Shown piece after piece: positions 46,586-59,795 of a stretch of 64,000 bases of DNA. The stretch is from Stramonita haemastoma. Its lineage: Eukaryota; Mollusca; Gastropoda; Neogastropoda; Muricidae. A program made the translations under genes and the position numbers. Below the pieces are notes generated by a model. The model did no database searches, had not been told where the DNA came from, and was given only the letters and a program-made list of their open reading frames with translations. Location of the stretch: NCBI GenBank assembly GCA_030674155.1, contig CM060342.1, positions 11,352,828 through 11,416,827 of the forward strand, in the 5' to 3' direction. How positions within the stretch are numbered: position 1 is the stretch's first letter; each line of letters starts with the position of its first letter.

Positions 46586-49500
46586 TGTTTAGTATCTTCT
46601 CAATTTGATGTACCCCTGAAAAGGGCGGGGACTGGATGTAAAAAAGCACACAGGTGCTTATCTATTATCCTCGAATAAAATACTTTGCCTTGCCTTGTCT
46701 CTCTCTCTCTCTCTCTCTCTCTGCTTCCCTCTACCCCCCCCCTCCAAACTGTCTCTCTCCCTATCTGATCTAAATTCATTAGTATAACATTGTGGTCCAT
46801 GTGAGTCATTTTGTCAGTTTAAATTAAACTTGTGGCATGAACACATGGGAGAATGTACTTTTAATTTTATCATGTTCATTTGCATTCTAAACAAATCAAG
46901 TGAGGTGTATCATGTATAGTGTATAGTGTGCACTGTATAGTGCAAGTTCATGACTCTTGAGAAGAATCCTTTCTACACTCAAAATTTATTAATTGCGTAA
47001 TGTCATAAGGCCTGATATTTTTGGTCATTAAAAAAAATTATTAACTCTCAGAGGACAACCGTCCGCTATAGCGGATCAGTGTAAAGCATGTAAGCAACAG
47101 TTTTGGACGGCCGTCCGCTATAGCCACTATAGGGGATTTGCTGTTTGCGGATTTTTCATGTGGCATCCACATGATACTATGACTAGTGCAGCTGTTAATA
47201 TAGCTTTATGAGCCTATCCAAGGTCGAAAGCAGAGTGTTGTCGGGTGATTCTGTGTGTTCCAAACTCTTTGATTGTAGAGAGTAGCTTACGTGTAGTAGT
47301 GACATGCAGTAAAAAAAAAATTTGAGTATTTTTCTTCATGCTAGTCAAAGCTCAAATATTATTGGGAGAGCTTAAATCTTTTGATACGTACTAACCCAGC
47401 ATAGCCGCCGCTGTAGTCTAGTGGTTAGGGCGTTGGACTCGTAATCTAAAGGTTGGGGGTTCAATCCCAGCTTTCGGCTATGGCGTTGTGCCCTTGGAAA
47501 AGGCACTTTACGGATATTTTCTCACCCCACCCAGGTGTAAAAGGGGTACCAACCTTGTGTTGGGGGTTAACCCTGCGATAGACTGGCGTCCTATCCAGGG
47601 GGAGTCTATGACTCAGTCGCTTAACGCCACAGAAACCGGGATAAGCAACGGCCTGATGAGCCTTAGGCTCAGGACAGACTTTAAAACTTTAACCCAGCAT
47701 ATTATTCATAAGTTCACAAAATTTAATTTTCTTACTATGTGCTTTGTATTTATGATTTTTTTAAATAAACATCACAAATGGGCCGTCTGTGGGGAAAGGT
47801 AAGGGAGAGAACTGGCCGTCTCGAGTGAGTTAATTAATGAGGAGCATTGAGGGGTGGGAAACGGGTAGTACTAGTACTACTGAAGCATTCATATTTCGGC
47901 CAGAAGTTAAGGTTCACCAATGATGAGATTTTACATGCAACCATTTTTGCCCACCATAAAAGTAGCTGCTTTCCAACTTCAGGGATGAATGCTGGTTATG
48001 TTTGTGTTTCCGTAACTCACAGAGCACTGACATAAATTACAGGATCTTTGAGAATTTAATGTGCCTATTTGATCTTCTGCATTACACATGAAGGGAACCA
48101 TGGTACTGGCAGGTCTGCAGGAGATCATAAAAATCCCCACCTTAAATCCACCAGATGCCACCAAGATTCAAACCCACAACAGTTTTAGCCACTCATTGAC
48201 TCAGCTGTATCATCCATCACTGAAACAGTTTGAACTAGTATATTGCACATGATAAATTTTTTACCTTCACAGCATAGTAATAAACTAATATATGATGATT
48301 GTAACATGAACACTGGTCATGGTATAGTTCATTCTGATTTCGAATGATAGTTAATTAGATACACCTACATGTATTACACCAGACTTGTGAGTCAGTAAGC
48401 TTAATCAACTTAATGTGTCAAAGAGACATTTTGCTAAAATTGATAATTAAAAAGTTGAATTAGCCACCAGGGGTATAGTTCTGATGGTGGGTCATTTCTC
48501 ACTACTTTTTTTTTTTTTTTTTGATCGGACTGTATCTTGACCTAAAGGCAAGCTTGGCTGCTTTGGGGACAAAAATGTTGGTGTGACAAAATTCTGTATA
48601 CTGTATACTTCCATCATTTCAAGTAAAGTTGTGACCCTACAACAGCTGCATAAGCTAATTGCTTTTGACATGCCTGTGAATATGATTTTGGCATGAACAA
48701 TTTAGTAATTTATGATTTTGTTTTTTAAGACTGTTTAAACCAGAAAGTCTAACATGTATTGATTGTGGCTTATCACTTAGTTTTGAAGCTATAAAATTAG
48801 TCTTTTGAAATAAGTGGGGGAGGGGTTCTTCTGGATACCAAGTACCTTATTTTTTTAAAGCTAAAGCACAAACATGACTAAGGGATCGCAACTTTATCTG
48901 TTTTCACTATACATACATGTACGTTTGAATCCTTGGACTTGCAGAAAACTTGTGCAGTGTCATCTTTTTTTTCTTTTTTTCTTTTTTTTCTTGGATAATG
49001 GAATAAGCACTCAAATGCTTTTTTACATCTCATCCTCATGTGTATGCAGTTTTGTGAATTTTGTCACCCATTCCCACCAGCACAGAATGGCTTACTCTTT
49101 CGAAAAGTGGAATAGGTTTTAAGATATGCGCAAGATATATTCTCTGTGTGTTCGCACACGGGACCTCAGTTTATAGTCTCATCCGAAGGACATTTGGGGG
49201 GAGTGGAGTCAGCACTGATGTTAAATCTAGAGGAAAAATCCTATTGAATAAGATTCGAACCCAGGTCAGCAGATCACAAGTGCAGTGCGCATCACTCTAA
49301 CCACTATGGCACTAGGCTAACCCATCCCGTCCTGTCTAAGAAACAAGTAGAACTTTCATACATCATGACCTGGATCAAGACATGGATTCAGATAATGTTT
49401 ACAGAACTTTATTTGATTATCATGTATGCCTACAAATATGTGCAGTTGAGTTACTATCTATAGTCATGTCTGCTGGCAGTGTTAATTTCACCCAAACCTT

Positions 49501-49820
49501 TTTCACCCCTTCGTGTTGTTTTCCTACTGCCTTTCCTGTCTGTTTCTAGCATGATAGTCTTGTACAGACTACAGGTCTGGAGATCTTTCAAAATGATACT
49601 GGCAGTAGATCTATGCAAGACCAGGTCATCTGGTGACTTCTTTTCTTTTAGCTTCTGATAGGGTAGTACTTTGCTCTGTTATTGAACTGTTTGCACACAA
49701 CATGATCTAAGTAAAGTAGCCTGGGTCTCCTCTAATGCCGATGATTGTTTTTAATTTCAGTCATTTTTATTTTGAAGTTTTGTGTGTGTGTTTGCGTGCA
49801 TGTGTGTGTGCGTGTTCTGT

Positions 49821-49851
<31 letters not shown>

Positions 49852-52800
49852 GGGGGCATGCTGTGTGTGTGGGCATGCAGTGTGTGTGTGATTTGATTTG
49901 ATTTATTCTTTTATATCAAGGATAATGGAATAAGCACTCTCATGTGCTTTTTTACATCCTGTCCCCGTGTGTATGCAGTTTTGTAAATGTCATCTGTTCC
50001 CACTGGCACACGATGGCCTACTCTTATGAAAAGCAGAACAGGATTTAACGTGTGCACAAGATGTTCTGCGTGTGTGCAGTGTGTGTATGCATGCAGTGTG
50101 TATGTGCATGTAGTGTGTGTGTGTAGTGCATGTGTGTGTGCATGCAGTGTGTGTGTGTGTTGTGTGTGTTTCTGTGCGTGCAGTGTGTGTGTGAGTGCGT
50201 ATGTGTGTGTGTGTGTGTGTTTGTCATATGATATATATAATATAGAAAATTTTTGTTTGGTGTATATTTTAATTCTGCAATCCTGATTTTTAATCAAAGA
50301 TGTTATGAAAAGGGTTACATGCTGAATACCGTAAAACTTAAGAAACCCTCTAAGTCTCCGCTTTATTTCTCTTTTTTTCTCTTGTCATTTTCTTTGCTAG
50401 TTTTCTTAGGACAGCATTTTTTTTTTTTTTTAATTTTATTATCTGGTAACATCTGTTCTGGTATGTATATATATATTCGTGCATACAGTGTACAATGCAG
50501 TGAGTAATATATATCCATGTATCTATTCCAAGTTAAGCATTGATTTTTAAAAACACTGTCAATGTGTGAACAAAACCATGTCAGGTACTTAGGTACTCGG
50601 GTAGGAATACTAGTTAGTATCCACATTCTGGAGTGAAGAACTGATCAGAGTCTGTAAACATTTTTTATTTTTTTTTGGAGGGGGGGGGGGATACCACTTT
50701 AATGATTATACTGAAATGCCTAATCCAGCAATAATTAGAATAATCTCAACATAATTAAATCATATCAGAAAATATTATCTGGAAATTATCTGTAGTACTG
50801 CTACTATATAAGTATATTGTCAACTCCATACAACATTCACTCCACAGTTTCCAGGGTTTCAGTGGATGCAGCAGCATAGCTTGGCAGACTAATCCCTCTC
50901 AGATGCAGGAAGAAAAAAAATTGTAATGTAGGCACAAAATTTTTGAGCCTGCAATTGATTTCAGATTGATTATTGCACAACAGTGTCAGTAGACAGTAGT
51001 GTGATGACTTTACCCCACACACACCCCCAAAAAAAAAAATGTTTGCTGACTCTAGTGACAGGTTTGGCAAAGCAGAACAATAGCCTCACTGAACAAGAAG
51101 CAGGCTGCTGCCTTTGCAGTCTTTACACAAGTTTGACAATTCACACTTGACAGTCTGTGACCTGCACAGTTTTCAAGTTGCTCAGGCCATGATCATAAAG
51201 ATACTTTTACTGCAAAGGTGAGGACTGACTGGAGTGGTCCTGTGACAATGTGAACAGATTACTGATCACATCTTTAAATTGTTTACTTTTAAGCTTAATA
51301 TGAAGTTTATCATGTCATGTCATGTCTGCCTGTGGTCCCTTCTGGGGCATAGGCCGCCAACTAGCTGTCTCCAGGCATCTCGGCTCTGGGCTAGGCGTTC
51401 CAGTTGTCCCCACGTCTTGCCCATCTTTTTCGCATCTGCATCCAGGTCCCGGCGCCAGGTATTTCTAGGCCGCCCTCTCTTTCTTTTCCCTTGTGGATTC
51501 CAGGTGAGAGCTTGTCTTGTGATGCTGGATACAGGTTTCCGTAGGGTGTGTCCTATCCATCGCCAACGTCTCTGTAGGATTTCTTTCTCAACAGGCTGTT
51601 GTCTGGTTCTTTGCCATAATTCTTCATTACTGATCTTGTCTGGCCAGCGTATCTTGAGGATCTTCCTGAGGCAGGTGTTGATGAAGACCTGGATTTTCTT
51701 CATGGTGGTGACGGTGTTTCTCCAGGTCTCTGCTCCATACATTAGTATTGGCTTGATGATGGTGTTGAAGAGCCTGGTCTTGGTGGCGATGCTGATGTCG
51801 CTTGATCCCCAGACGTTTCTGAGCTGCTTGAAGGCTGCCCTTGCTTTACCGATGCGGGTTCTGACGTCTGTGTCTGTTCCTCCCTGTGTGTCCACGATGC
51901 TGCCGAGGTATGTGAAGCTTTCCACCTCTTCCAGCGCTTCTCCTTTGACTGTGATGGGTGTTGCGTTGGCTGCATTTGTCTTGAGTACCTTGCTCTTTCC
52001 TCTGTTGATGTTGAGGCCCAGTTTAGCTGAGTTCTCCACAACGATGTTGGTCTTTTCCTGCATCTGTTGCTGGGTGTGGGAGAGAAGGGCCAGGTCATCC
52101 GCAAAGTCAAGGTCGTCTAGCTGTTTCCAAGGTGTCCATTGGATGCCATTACGTTTCTGGTCCGCTGAGGTTTTCATGACCCAGTCGATGGCCAGCAGGA
52201 ACAGGAAAGGAGATAGTAAGCATCCTTGCCTTACTCCGGTATCTACTTCAAAGGCGTCGGTGAGCTGTCTGCCATGAACTATTCTGCAGGTCATTCCTTC
52301 ATATGATTTCCTGATGATGTTGGTGATTTTCTCTGGCACTCCATAGTGTCTCAGTAGCCTCCAGAGGGTCTGTCTGTCAACGCTGTCAAAAGCCTTCTCA
52401 TAGTCTATGAAGTTGATGTATAGTGGCGAATTCCATTCCAGGGATTGTTCCAGGATGATGCGCAGTGTTGCAATCTGATCCGTGCATGATCTTTCCTTTC
52501 GGAAGCCAGCTTGTTGGTCACGGAGATGTGGGTCTACTGCGTCCTTCATCCGGTTCAGCAGGATGCGGTTAAACACCTTTCCTGGGATGGACAACAGCGT
52601 TATCCCTCTGTAGTTGGAGCAGGAACTGAGGTCGCCTTTCTTGGGGAGTTTGATGAGGTAACCCTCTTTCCATTCTGTTGGTATTTCTTCTTCCTCCCAG
52701 ATCTTGCCGAAGAGCGGGTAGAGGAGCTCCACACTGGTCTCAACGTCGGCTTTCAGGGCTTCTGCTGGGATGCTGTCAGGTCCTGCAGACTTACCATTCC

Positions 52801-55800
52801 TCAATTGCTTGATGGCGCTGCGGATCTCTTCCTTTGTGGGAGCACTACACTTGATCGGCAGGTCGCTTGCGGCTGTCGGTATCTCTGGTGGGTTTGTAGG
52901 AGCTGGTCTGTTGAGTAACTCCTGGAAGTGCTCAATCCACCTGTTCTTCTGTCCTTCGTCATCAGCTATTACTCCTCCGTTCTTGTCTTTTACTGGTCTC
53001 TCTGGCTTGGCAAACTTCCCTGATAACTTCTTGATGATGAAGTACAGGTCCTTGGTGCTGTTCTGGTGAGCTGCATCTTCTGCTTCTTTTGCCAATGTCT
53101 CCAAGTAGTTTTGTTTATCTGCTTTAATGCTTCGCTTTACAACCCTATTTGCTTCTGTGTATTCCTCTTGGGCTTTTGTTTTTGCTGATCGTGTCCTGCT
53201 GTTGTTGACGGCTAATTTCTTTTCTCTTCTTTCTTCTATTTTCTCTAGGGTAGCTGCTGAAATCCATTCCTTGTGTGTGAATGATTTGGGGCCCAGTACT
53301 TCCTGACATGTTGAGGTCACTGTCTCTCTCACTCTCTGCCACCTGTCTTCTATCGTCTCCTCTTCAAGCAGCTCTCCTAGGACTTGGAACTTGTTGAATA
53401 GAGTGACCTTGAACTCTTCTTGCTTCCTGTTGTCCTTCAGCGCCGTGGTGTTGTAACGGTGGCGTTGACTGGATCCCCCCGTCCAATTTCTCTTCAGCTT
53501 CTGCTTCAATCGGGCAACAAGTAGATGGTGATCCGAAGCGACGTCTGCTCCTCGCTTGACGCGTACATCCTGTAGGGAGCGGCGAAACTTCTTCACGATG
53601 CAGATGTGGTCGATCTGGTTCTCGGTTGACAGGTCTGGCGACACCCAAGTTGCCTTGTGTATCCTTCTGTGCGGGAAAACACTTCCTCCGATGACCAGGT
53701 TGCTTGTGGCACACAGGTCTGCGAACCTCTCCCCGTTGTCGTTCATCTCGCCTAGCCCATGCCGCCCCATGATCTCCTCGTATCCCTGGTTGTCACTACC
53801 TATCTTGGCATTGAAGTCGCCCATTACGATGATGATGTTTCTCTTCGGTCTGTCTTGTATGATGGTCTGCAATCTGTTATAAAAGTCGTCCTTCTCCTCC
53901 TCCTCGCTGTCGTTCGTTGGGGCGTAGCACTGGATAATGTCCATGTTGATCCTCTTCTTCTTTGTACGGAAAGAGGCTGTCATGATCCTTGGTCCGTGTG
54001 CCTCCCACCCGATGAGCGCTCCCTGTGCTGGCTTGGAAAGCATCAGGGCGACTCCCTGGGTGTGTGCAGCATCTTCCTGCTCGTGCCCCGAGAACAGCAG
54101 CAGCTCCCCGGAAGTCAGTCGCTTCTGCCCGGAACCAGTCCATCTGACTTCGCTGATTCCTAGGATGGTGAGGTTGAATTTCCTCATCTCTGCGGCTACT
54201 TGCGCTGTCTTCCCTGTCTCGTACATGGTCCTGACGTTCCATGTACCGATGGATGTGGTGGTCCTGGTGGAGATGATGGTCTTCGGTCTGACGGCTTCCA
54301 GATGATTCTGGCTTTCACCGCCCGACTTCATACTCCTTCCAGCTGGAGGTCCATCCCTCCCCAGGTCCGCGATGTCTTTTAAATTGCTATTTGGCGTTTC
54401 TGTAGCTAGAGTTTTTTTCACAGGGTGGGGTAGCTAACCCTACGCCAAACCCTCCTCCTTTTTCAGCCGGGCTTGGGACCGTCCTAGGCAGAGTTATGAA
54501 GTTTATGCTCAGATCAAAAAACTAAAAAGTATCTCATTCTCAATCTCAGCAATCAAAAAGGTTTAAAGCAAAGGATTGAAAGGTGATTGATCAACATGAT
54601 TGAATCAATTCAAAACTAAAACAGCCAGTAAAGGGTAGTATGTATGTAGTTTGCTGAGTTTTGATGGATCTCTCTGTCTACATGTCAGATGATATGTTCT
54701 TTGTCAAATGTTGTAACTAATTTTCAGCAAAGACGTCAGTCGGACACATTTGCCTTCCTCAAAGTCAGAAGGCGGCTACCTAAATGGAAAAAAAAAATGT
54801 CATAAATTATATATTTATGCCAAAATCTCACCTCACCATTCGTTAACATCAGAGCTTTAGCAAAGGAATTCAAGAAAAAAAATCCATACATAATTTGCCA
54901 AACTTGCATACATACTCGACCACTGAACCAGCTTTTAGTTTTATCGGTAGTTATTTTTATCAGTCAGCAATAGTTTACCATCAAGGTATGAAGAATTATT
55001 GTTTGGCCTTGAAGCTTTAATATTGAACAAGAATGTGGGCTCTTCTTTTTGTATAACACATAAATGTGGAACACAAATAGCACTGTGTAGTTTGCTGAGT
55101 TGTGATCTGGAGCTCTGTTTTCCTCTTCCCTGCAACATTTTTATGATACTCTGCTCATTCCACCTCCTTTGATTACATAACCAGACAAGACCCACAGCTG
55201 TAGAAAGTGAACTTGTTTTATGATGGATGGGGCCTCAAAATTGCACAGAACAATAGTATCTCAGTATCTGAGAAACTGAACCTATACAGAACACTGAGAA
55301 CAGTAGTTGAGAATCTGAACCAGTGATTTGACATATATAGATAGATTATAAAAAATTTATCAATTTATTTATAAAATTTATTTATAAGTAACTTTACAGA
55401 ATGTACTGTTGACTCATGAAGATAATGCTGCCCTGCGGCTTGCAGCAAAGTTACATTACCTGCCTACAAAGTAACAAATGGATGTGTAGATAGCTTCAGC
55501 CCAGGTTAACAACAGGGTTAATACTCTGTGTCACAGTCTGTGTGTGTCTGTGTGTCCCTTTCTTTCCTTCTCTCTCATAGAAACAAAACAAAAATAAAAT
55601 AGCTTTCTAAAATGGGGAAACTCTTATTTTAATCATATATGGCCTTCGGCAAATTTTAATTAATAGCATGCATCATCATCATCATGTGGTTAGATTAAAC
55701 TTAAAGTAAGTATGATCTACTGTGACAGGTTTTTAAAAATAAAATAAAAATTTAAGTTGGCGTCTACATTCTGTTCTGACTTCAGTTCTCATATATTATA

Positions 55801-56938
55801 AAAAATTGGGGGGGGGGGGCAGCAGGGGGGAAAAAATCACGGTCACTTGCATTGCCAGATCCATCACTTTGTGATTTACTATGATTTTTAAGGCTGATGA
55901 TCCACCTGTTAGTGTGTAACTGTAAGAAATTTTGAAAGTGCTAAGCTGTTGGGGGTCTCAAGACACTTACACTTTGCTAGATAATATTAATAAGACAGAG
56001 AATCCAAACTAGTGTCTTATTTTAGAACTAAAACAGTAGTCCCAGAGCTAATGATACAGTCAGAAATTAGACCTCTACTGGAACTAGAAGAATTGTTTGT
56101 TTTCCAACCCACCAATACCGCTACAGGTAGGTCAGGCAATAGGGAACATTTTAGTCAATGTTTTGCTCTCCTGCCATTACTGTGCAGTGCTAAGCATTTG
56201 TCATTGAAGGCAAATGGTCATATAGAACATTACTGAAGGTTAATCTGGAAAAGGTTCAATCTTAGTACAGTAATAGATTAATTTGCTAAGTCTCATCAGT
56301 AGAGGTTCTGGAAAACATGCCCCCCCCTCCCCCCCCCCCCCCCCCAAAAAGGGGGAGAGGGGATGATGTTGGAAAGAATCAGCTACTCATAAATTGACAT
56401 AAATTAAATACTAAAATAGTGTAGACACATGGAATCAGACATTCAATTTATTTCCAACAAACACTTGTTGCAACATAAAACTTAAATAATGAACAAACTG
56501 TTTTTCTGTTTGCTGGCTGTTAATGGCTACCTGGCTGTTTGATGCACCACAGATTAGGTTGTTGGTTTTGTTTACAAGTTGTTTTCAAAACACATCATTC
56601 AACAACAACAACATTAAAAGTAACCTAACCCTCTGTGTCAAGGGAGTGTTTTTAGCTAGGAATAGTAGGATTCTGCATCCTGCATTATAAACACATAGAA
56701 GCTCAAGAGGACTACTCACTGTTGTGTGGGTGGTGTGAGTGTGTCTGTGTGTTTGAGTGTCTGTGTCTGTGTGCACTCACAGGGAGGGGGGTGTAAAAGA
56801 GACTGCAGACTGTTTTATCATCTGGATGTTTCCTTTCATGTTGCTATGCAGTGTGGTGGTGCAGATTTCAATTTTGTCATGACAGGTGCTTGCAGATGAT
56901 TCATTGAGTGCTTTGCCATATGGTTTGTCAGAGGGAGG

Positions 56939-56980
<42 letters not shown>

Positions 56981-57236
56981 CTTGGATAATATAGTTATAA
57001 GTTATAAAAAGCTGTTACAACTATTGTGTGGTACAGGATGTTGAAAAATCTGGAAGATTGCTTGTTTTCACATGATCTGTCTGGTAGATTGCTTTCACAT
57101 CCTGTCCATCTTTTTCCTTACACTTTACAGAATTTCCGTATCATGGTTTAGAAGGTGAAAAAAGTGTGGAAGAGTATTCATGGAAATGTGATGTGCTTGT
57201 GTTAGAATGTAGTGTGTGTGTGTGTGTGTGTGTGTG

Positions 57237-57271
<35 letters not shown>

Positions 57272-59753
57272 GTGTGTGTGTGTGTTTGTCGAAATCATAT
57301 TTCTTGTGTTTGTTCAGGATTTGGTTTGGTTTTGGTTTGTTCAAACTTAAAACACATATTGGATCATATCTTTGCCATGAGAAAATGTTTCGAGTTTTAA
57401 AAATAAACTATTTTTACTATCCACAATGGGGTGGGTGTGTGGGCATGCACGTGTGTATGTCTTTGTCAGTGTATGTGTGTGTCACACTCTGTGCATGTGT
57501 GTGTATCACGTGTGTGTTACCTAGAGTATAGTGTGTGTGTGCGCCTGTGCAAGCACGTTTGCTGTGGTAATGTAGGTATACTCAGAAGATGTTGCATCCA
57601 GATGTCTTTTTTTTTCCCCCAGAACAAGAGTGTTGTGCTTAGTTTGTTGTGATCTTTAGATAAGAAAATCATGGCTTTCTTTCAAAATATAAACCAGATT
57701 ATACACTAATACAGTTTGTTTGCGTGTCCAAATAAACCTTTATCAGTGCTTTCATTTTTATGATTATGAATAAAGCTGTACAGTTCTTAGGTTATTCTTA
57801 CTCCTGCATAGTTAACTGGTTTTTGTGTGAAGAGAACTGTTATTTTCCATATGTACACTTTGGACATTACAATGTGATCGTTTTTTTAAAGCTGGGGGGG
57901 GGGGGGGGGGATCAGTTTTGTCAGCAGATGTCAAGTTATGTTTTCTTTCTGTGGGGGCGGTTACTGTGAAAGCCCCAAGGCATATGTTCTCTCTCTTGCT
58001 CTGCCTCCCTATCCTTCTCTGCGGTTTTAGTGTCCTTGAATTCCTTCATCACTCCAGTCACTTCCACCTCTCTTCTCTCCCTCCCAGTCCACTTCCCCTT
58101 TCCCTTCCTGGTTTCTAGTGCTTTTCTTCTTGGTGATATTCTGCGTTTGTATGTCTGGTTAATTAACTAAATGATTTTGTTGTGTGTATGACAGTGTGTG
58201 TGTGTGTGTGTGTGCGCGTGCGTGCGTGCGCGCGTCACTGTGTGTGGGTGTGTTATCTAGAACTTGTGGCTAAATATAATATACATCGCTCTGCATAAGG
58301 AGGATAGGTTTAGCCTTTAGGGGGCTTGCATAAAAATCAATATTTTGTTCAGAGGCAATGTTCCATCTCATAGGACCAGTATTTTATTCAATTCAAATAT
58401 TTGAAAGAAACCATTACTTGAATCAGAACGGAATTGTATTGGACAGGCACCAAGAAACAGTTTGCCTGCTTGTGCTTGGTTAGGCAAAAATGTTGTACAC
58501 TGATAACAGTGATATGTAGAAGAACCTGACCCATTGTTTTTTATGCAGATAAAAACATAAATTTGTGCCACACCATTTGATTGTTACTCTTCAGTTGATT
58601 GTCCCCATGCAATATCAATACCATGAAAAATCTTAACTGCATGTTGTTTAAGATTGAACTGAGCAGAGAGTTTGGGTTGTGTTTGTACAGATGCAGGTAC
58701 TTGATGGATACCTACTCCTATGCCTTTCCAGTCTACCAGGGGGTACTGTCTCTCTTCGTCATTCTCAACCTCTCCCTCACCACCTTTATGGATCCAGGGA
58801 TTTATCCAAAAGGTAAATCTTGCTCATGTTAATTATAAATTGCAATTTTCATTCTCAACCTATGTTTTTTGTTCAGAATCAGTGTACTAATTATAATTAT
58901 ATTTAGTTCTGTAAACTGTCTTTTCCCTCTCTTTGTTGATGAATTAGTGGTACTATTTGCACTGAAAACTTTTTTTTTTTTTTTTTTTTAAATGTTCTTG
59001 CGTGTCTTATTCTTAGTCACTCAATGGATTTGACACATAAAATGATAAATGTATATTTTATGCACATATTTGGGTCAAAGGGTGGAATTTAGCAAGACCT
59101 CAAAACAAGTATGTAAAATACATGATAAATAATGCACTTTAACCTCATTACAGTCTGTTTTCAATGGTTGCATGCAGTGAATTTTGATTTGTATACTGAA
59201 AATGTAAAGGTTTTATAGATTAAAACACCTAGGTTCTTGGCTTCTCTACTTTATTTTGTGGAACACAATTTTAACATTTTTGGGAAGACTCTTTAGGGGT
59301 CGGTGGAGGTGGGTATTTAAACTGAAATATATAACAATGTCTGTCCATTTAAGAGTCCAAAGTAAACACTGGGAGAAAAAAATTATGTTTCCAGTTTTAT
59401 CATGTCATAAACACGGGCTTCAGGACAATTCTGTTTTGCATATTTTCAGCCCATGAAGATGAGCAGGTGAGCGACGACTTTCGAGCTCCACTGTACAAAA
59501 ACGTGGAGATTAAGGGAGTGATGGTGCGCATGAAGTGGTGCACCACCTGTCAGTTTTATCGCCCGCCCCGCTGTTCACACTGTAGCGTCTGTAACAACTG
59601 TATAGAGGTCAGTATCACACACACACAATACACACACAATACACACACACACACACACACAACACACACACACACACACACACACACCACACACACACAC
59701 ACACACGCACAATCACACACACACATCTCACACACACACACACACACACACAC

Positions 59754-59795
<42 letters not shown>

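Larger units (their letters stand above)
54507..58690. other. Remainder of ZDHHC intron 1, no recognised gene
   Basis: This is AT-rich intron. It contains a family D repeat (54765-54885, reverse), G and C runs near 55809-55819 and 56323-56345, a GA array (56944-56978), TG/TCTG arrays (57209-57285), further TG tracts (57430-57545, 58194-58235) and a G run at 57894-57910. No exon with conserved protein sequence is seen. Confidence 0.5.

Noticed and set aside
51279..52277. Long open frame on the plus strand (about 330 codons)
   Set aside because: It is the antisense shadow of the LINE reverse transcriptase frame, has no recognisable domain, and has low-complexity Ser/Leu content.
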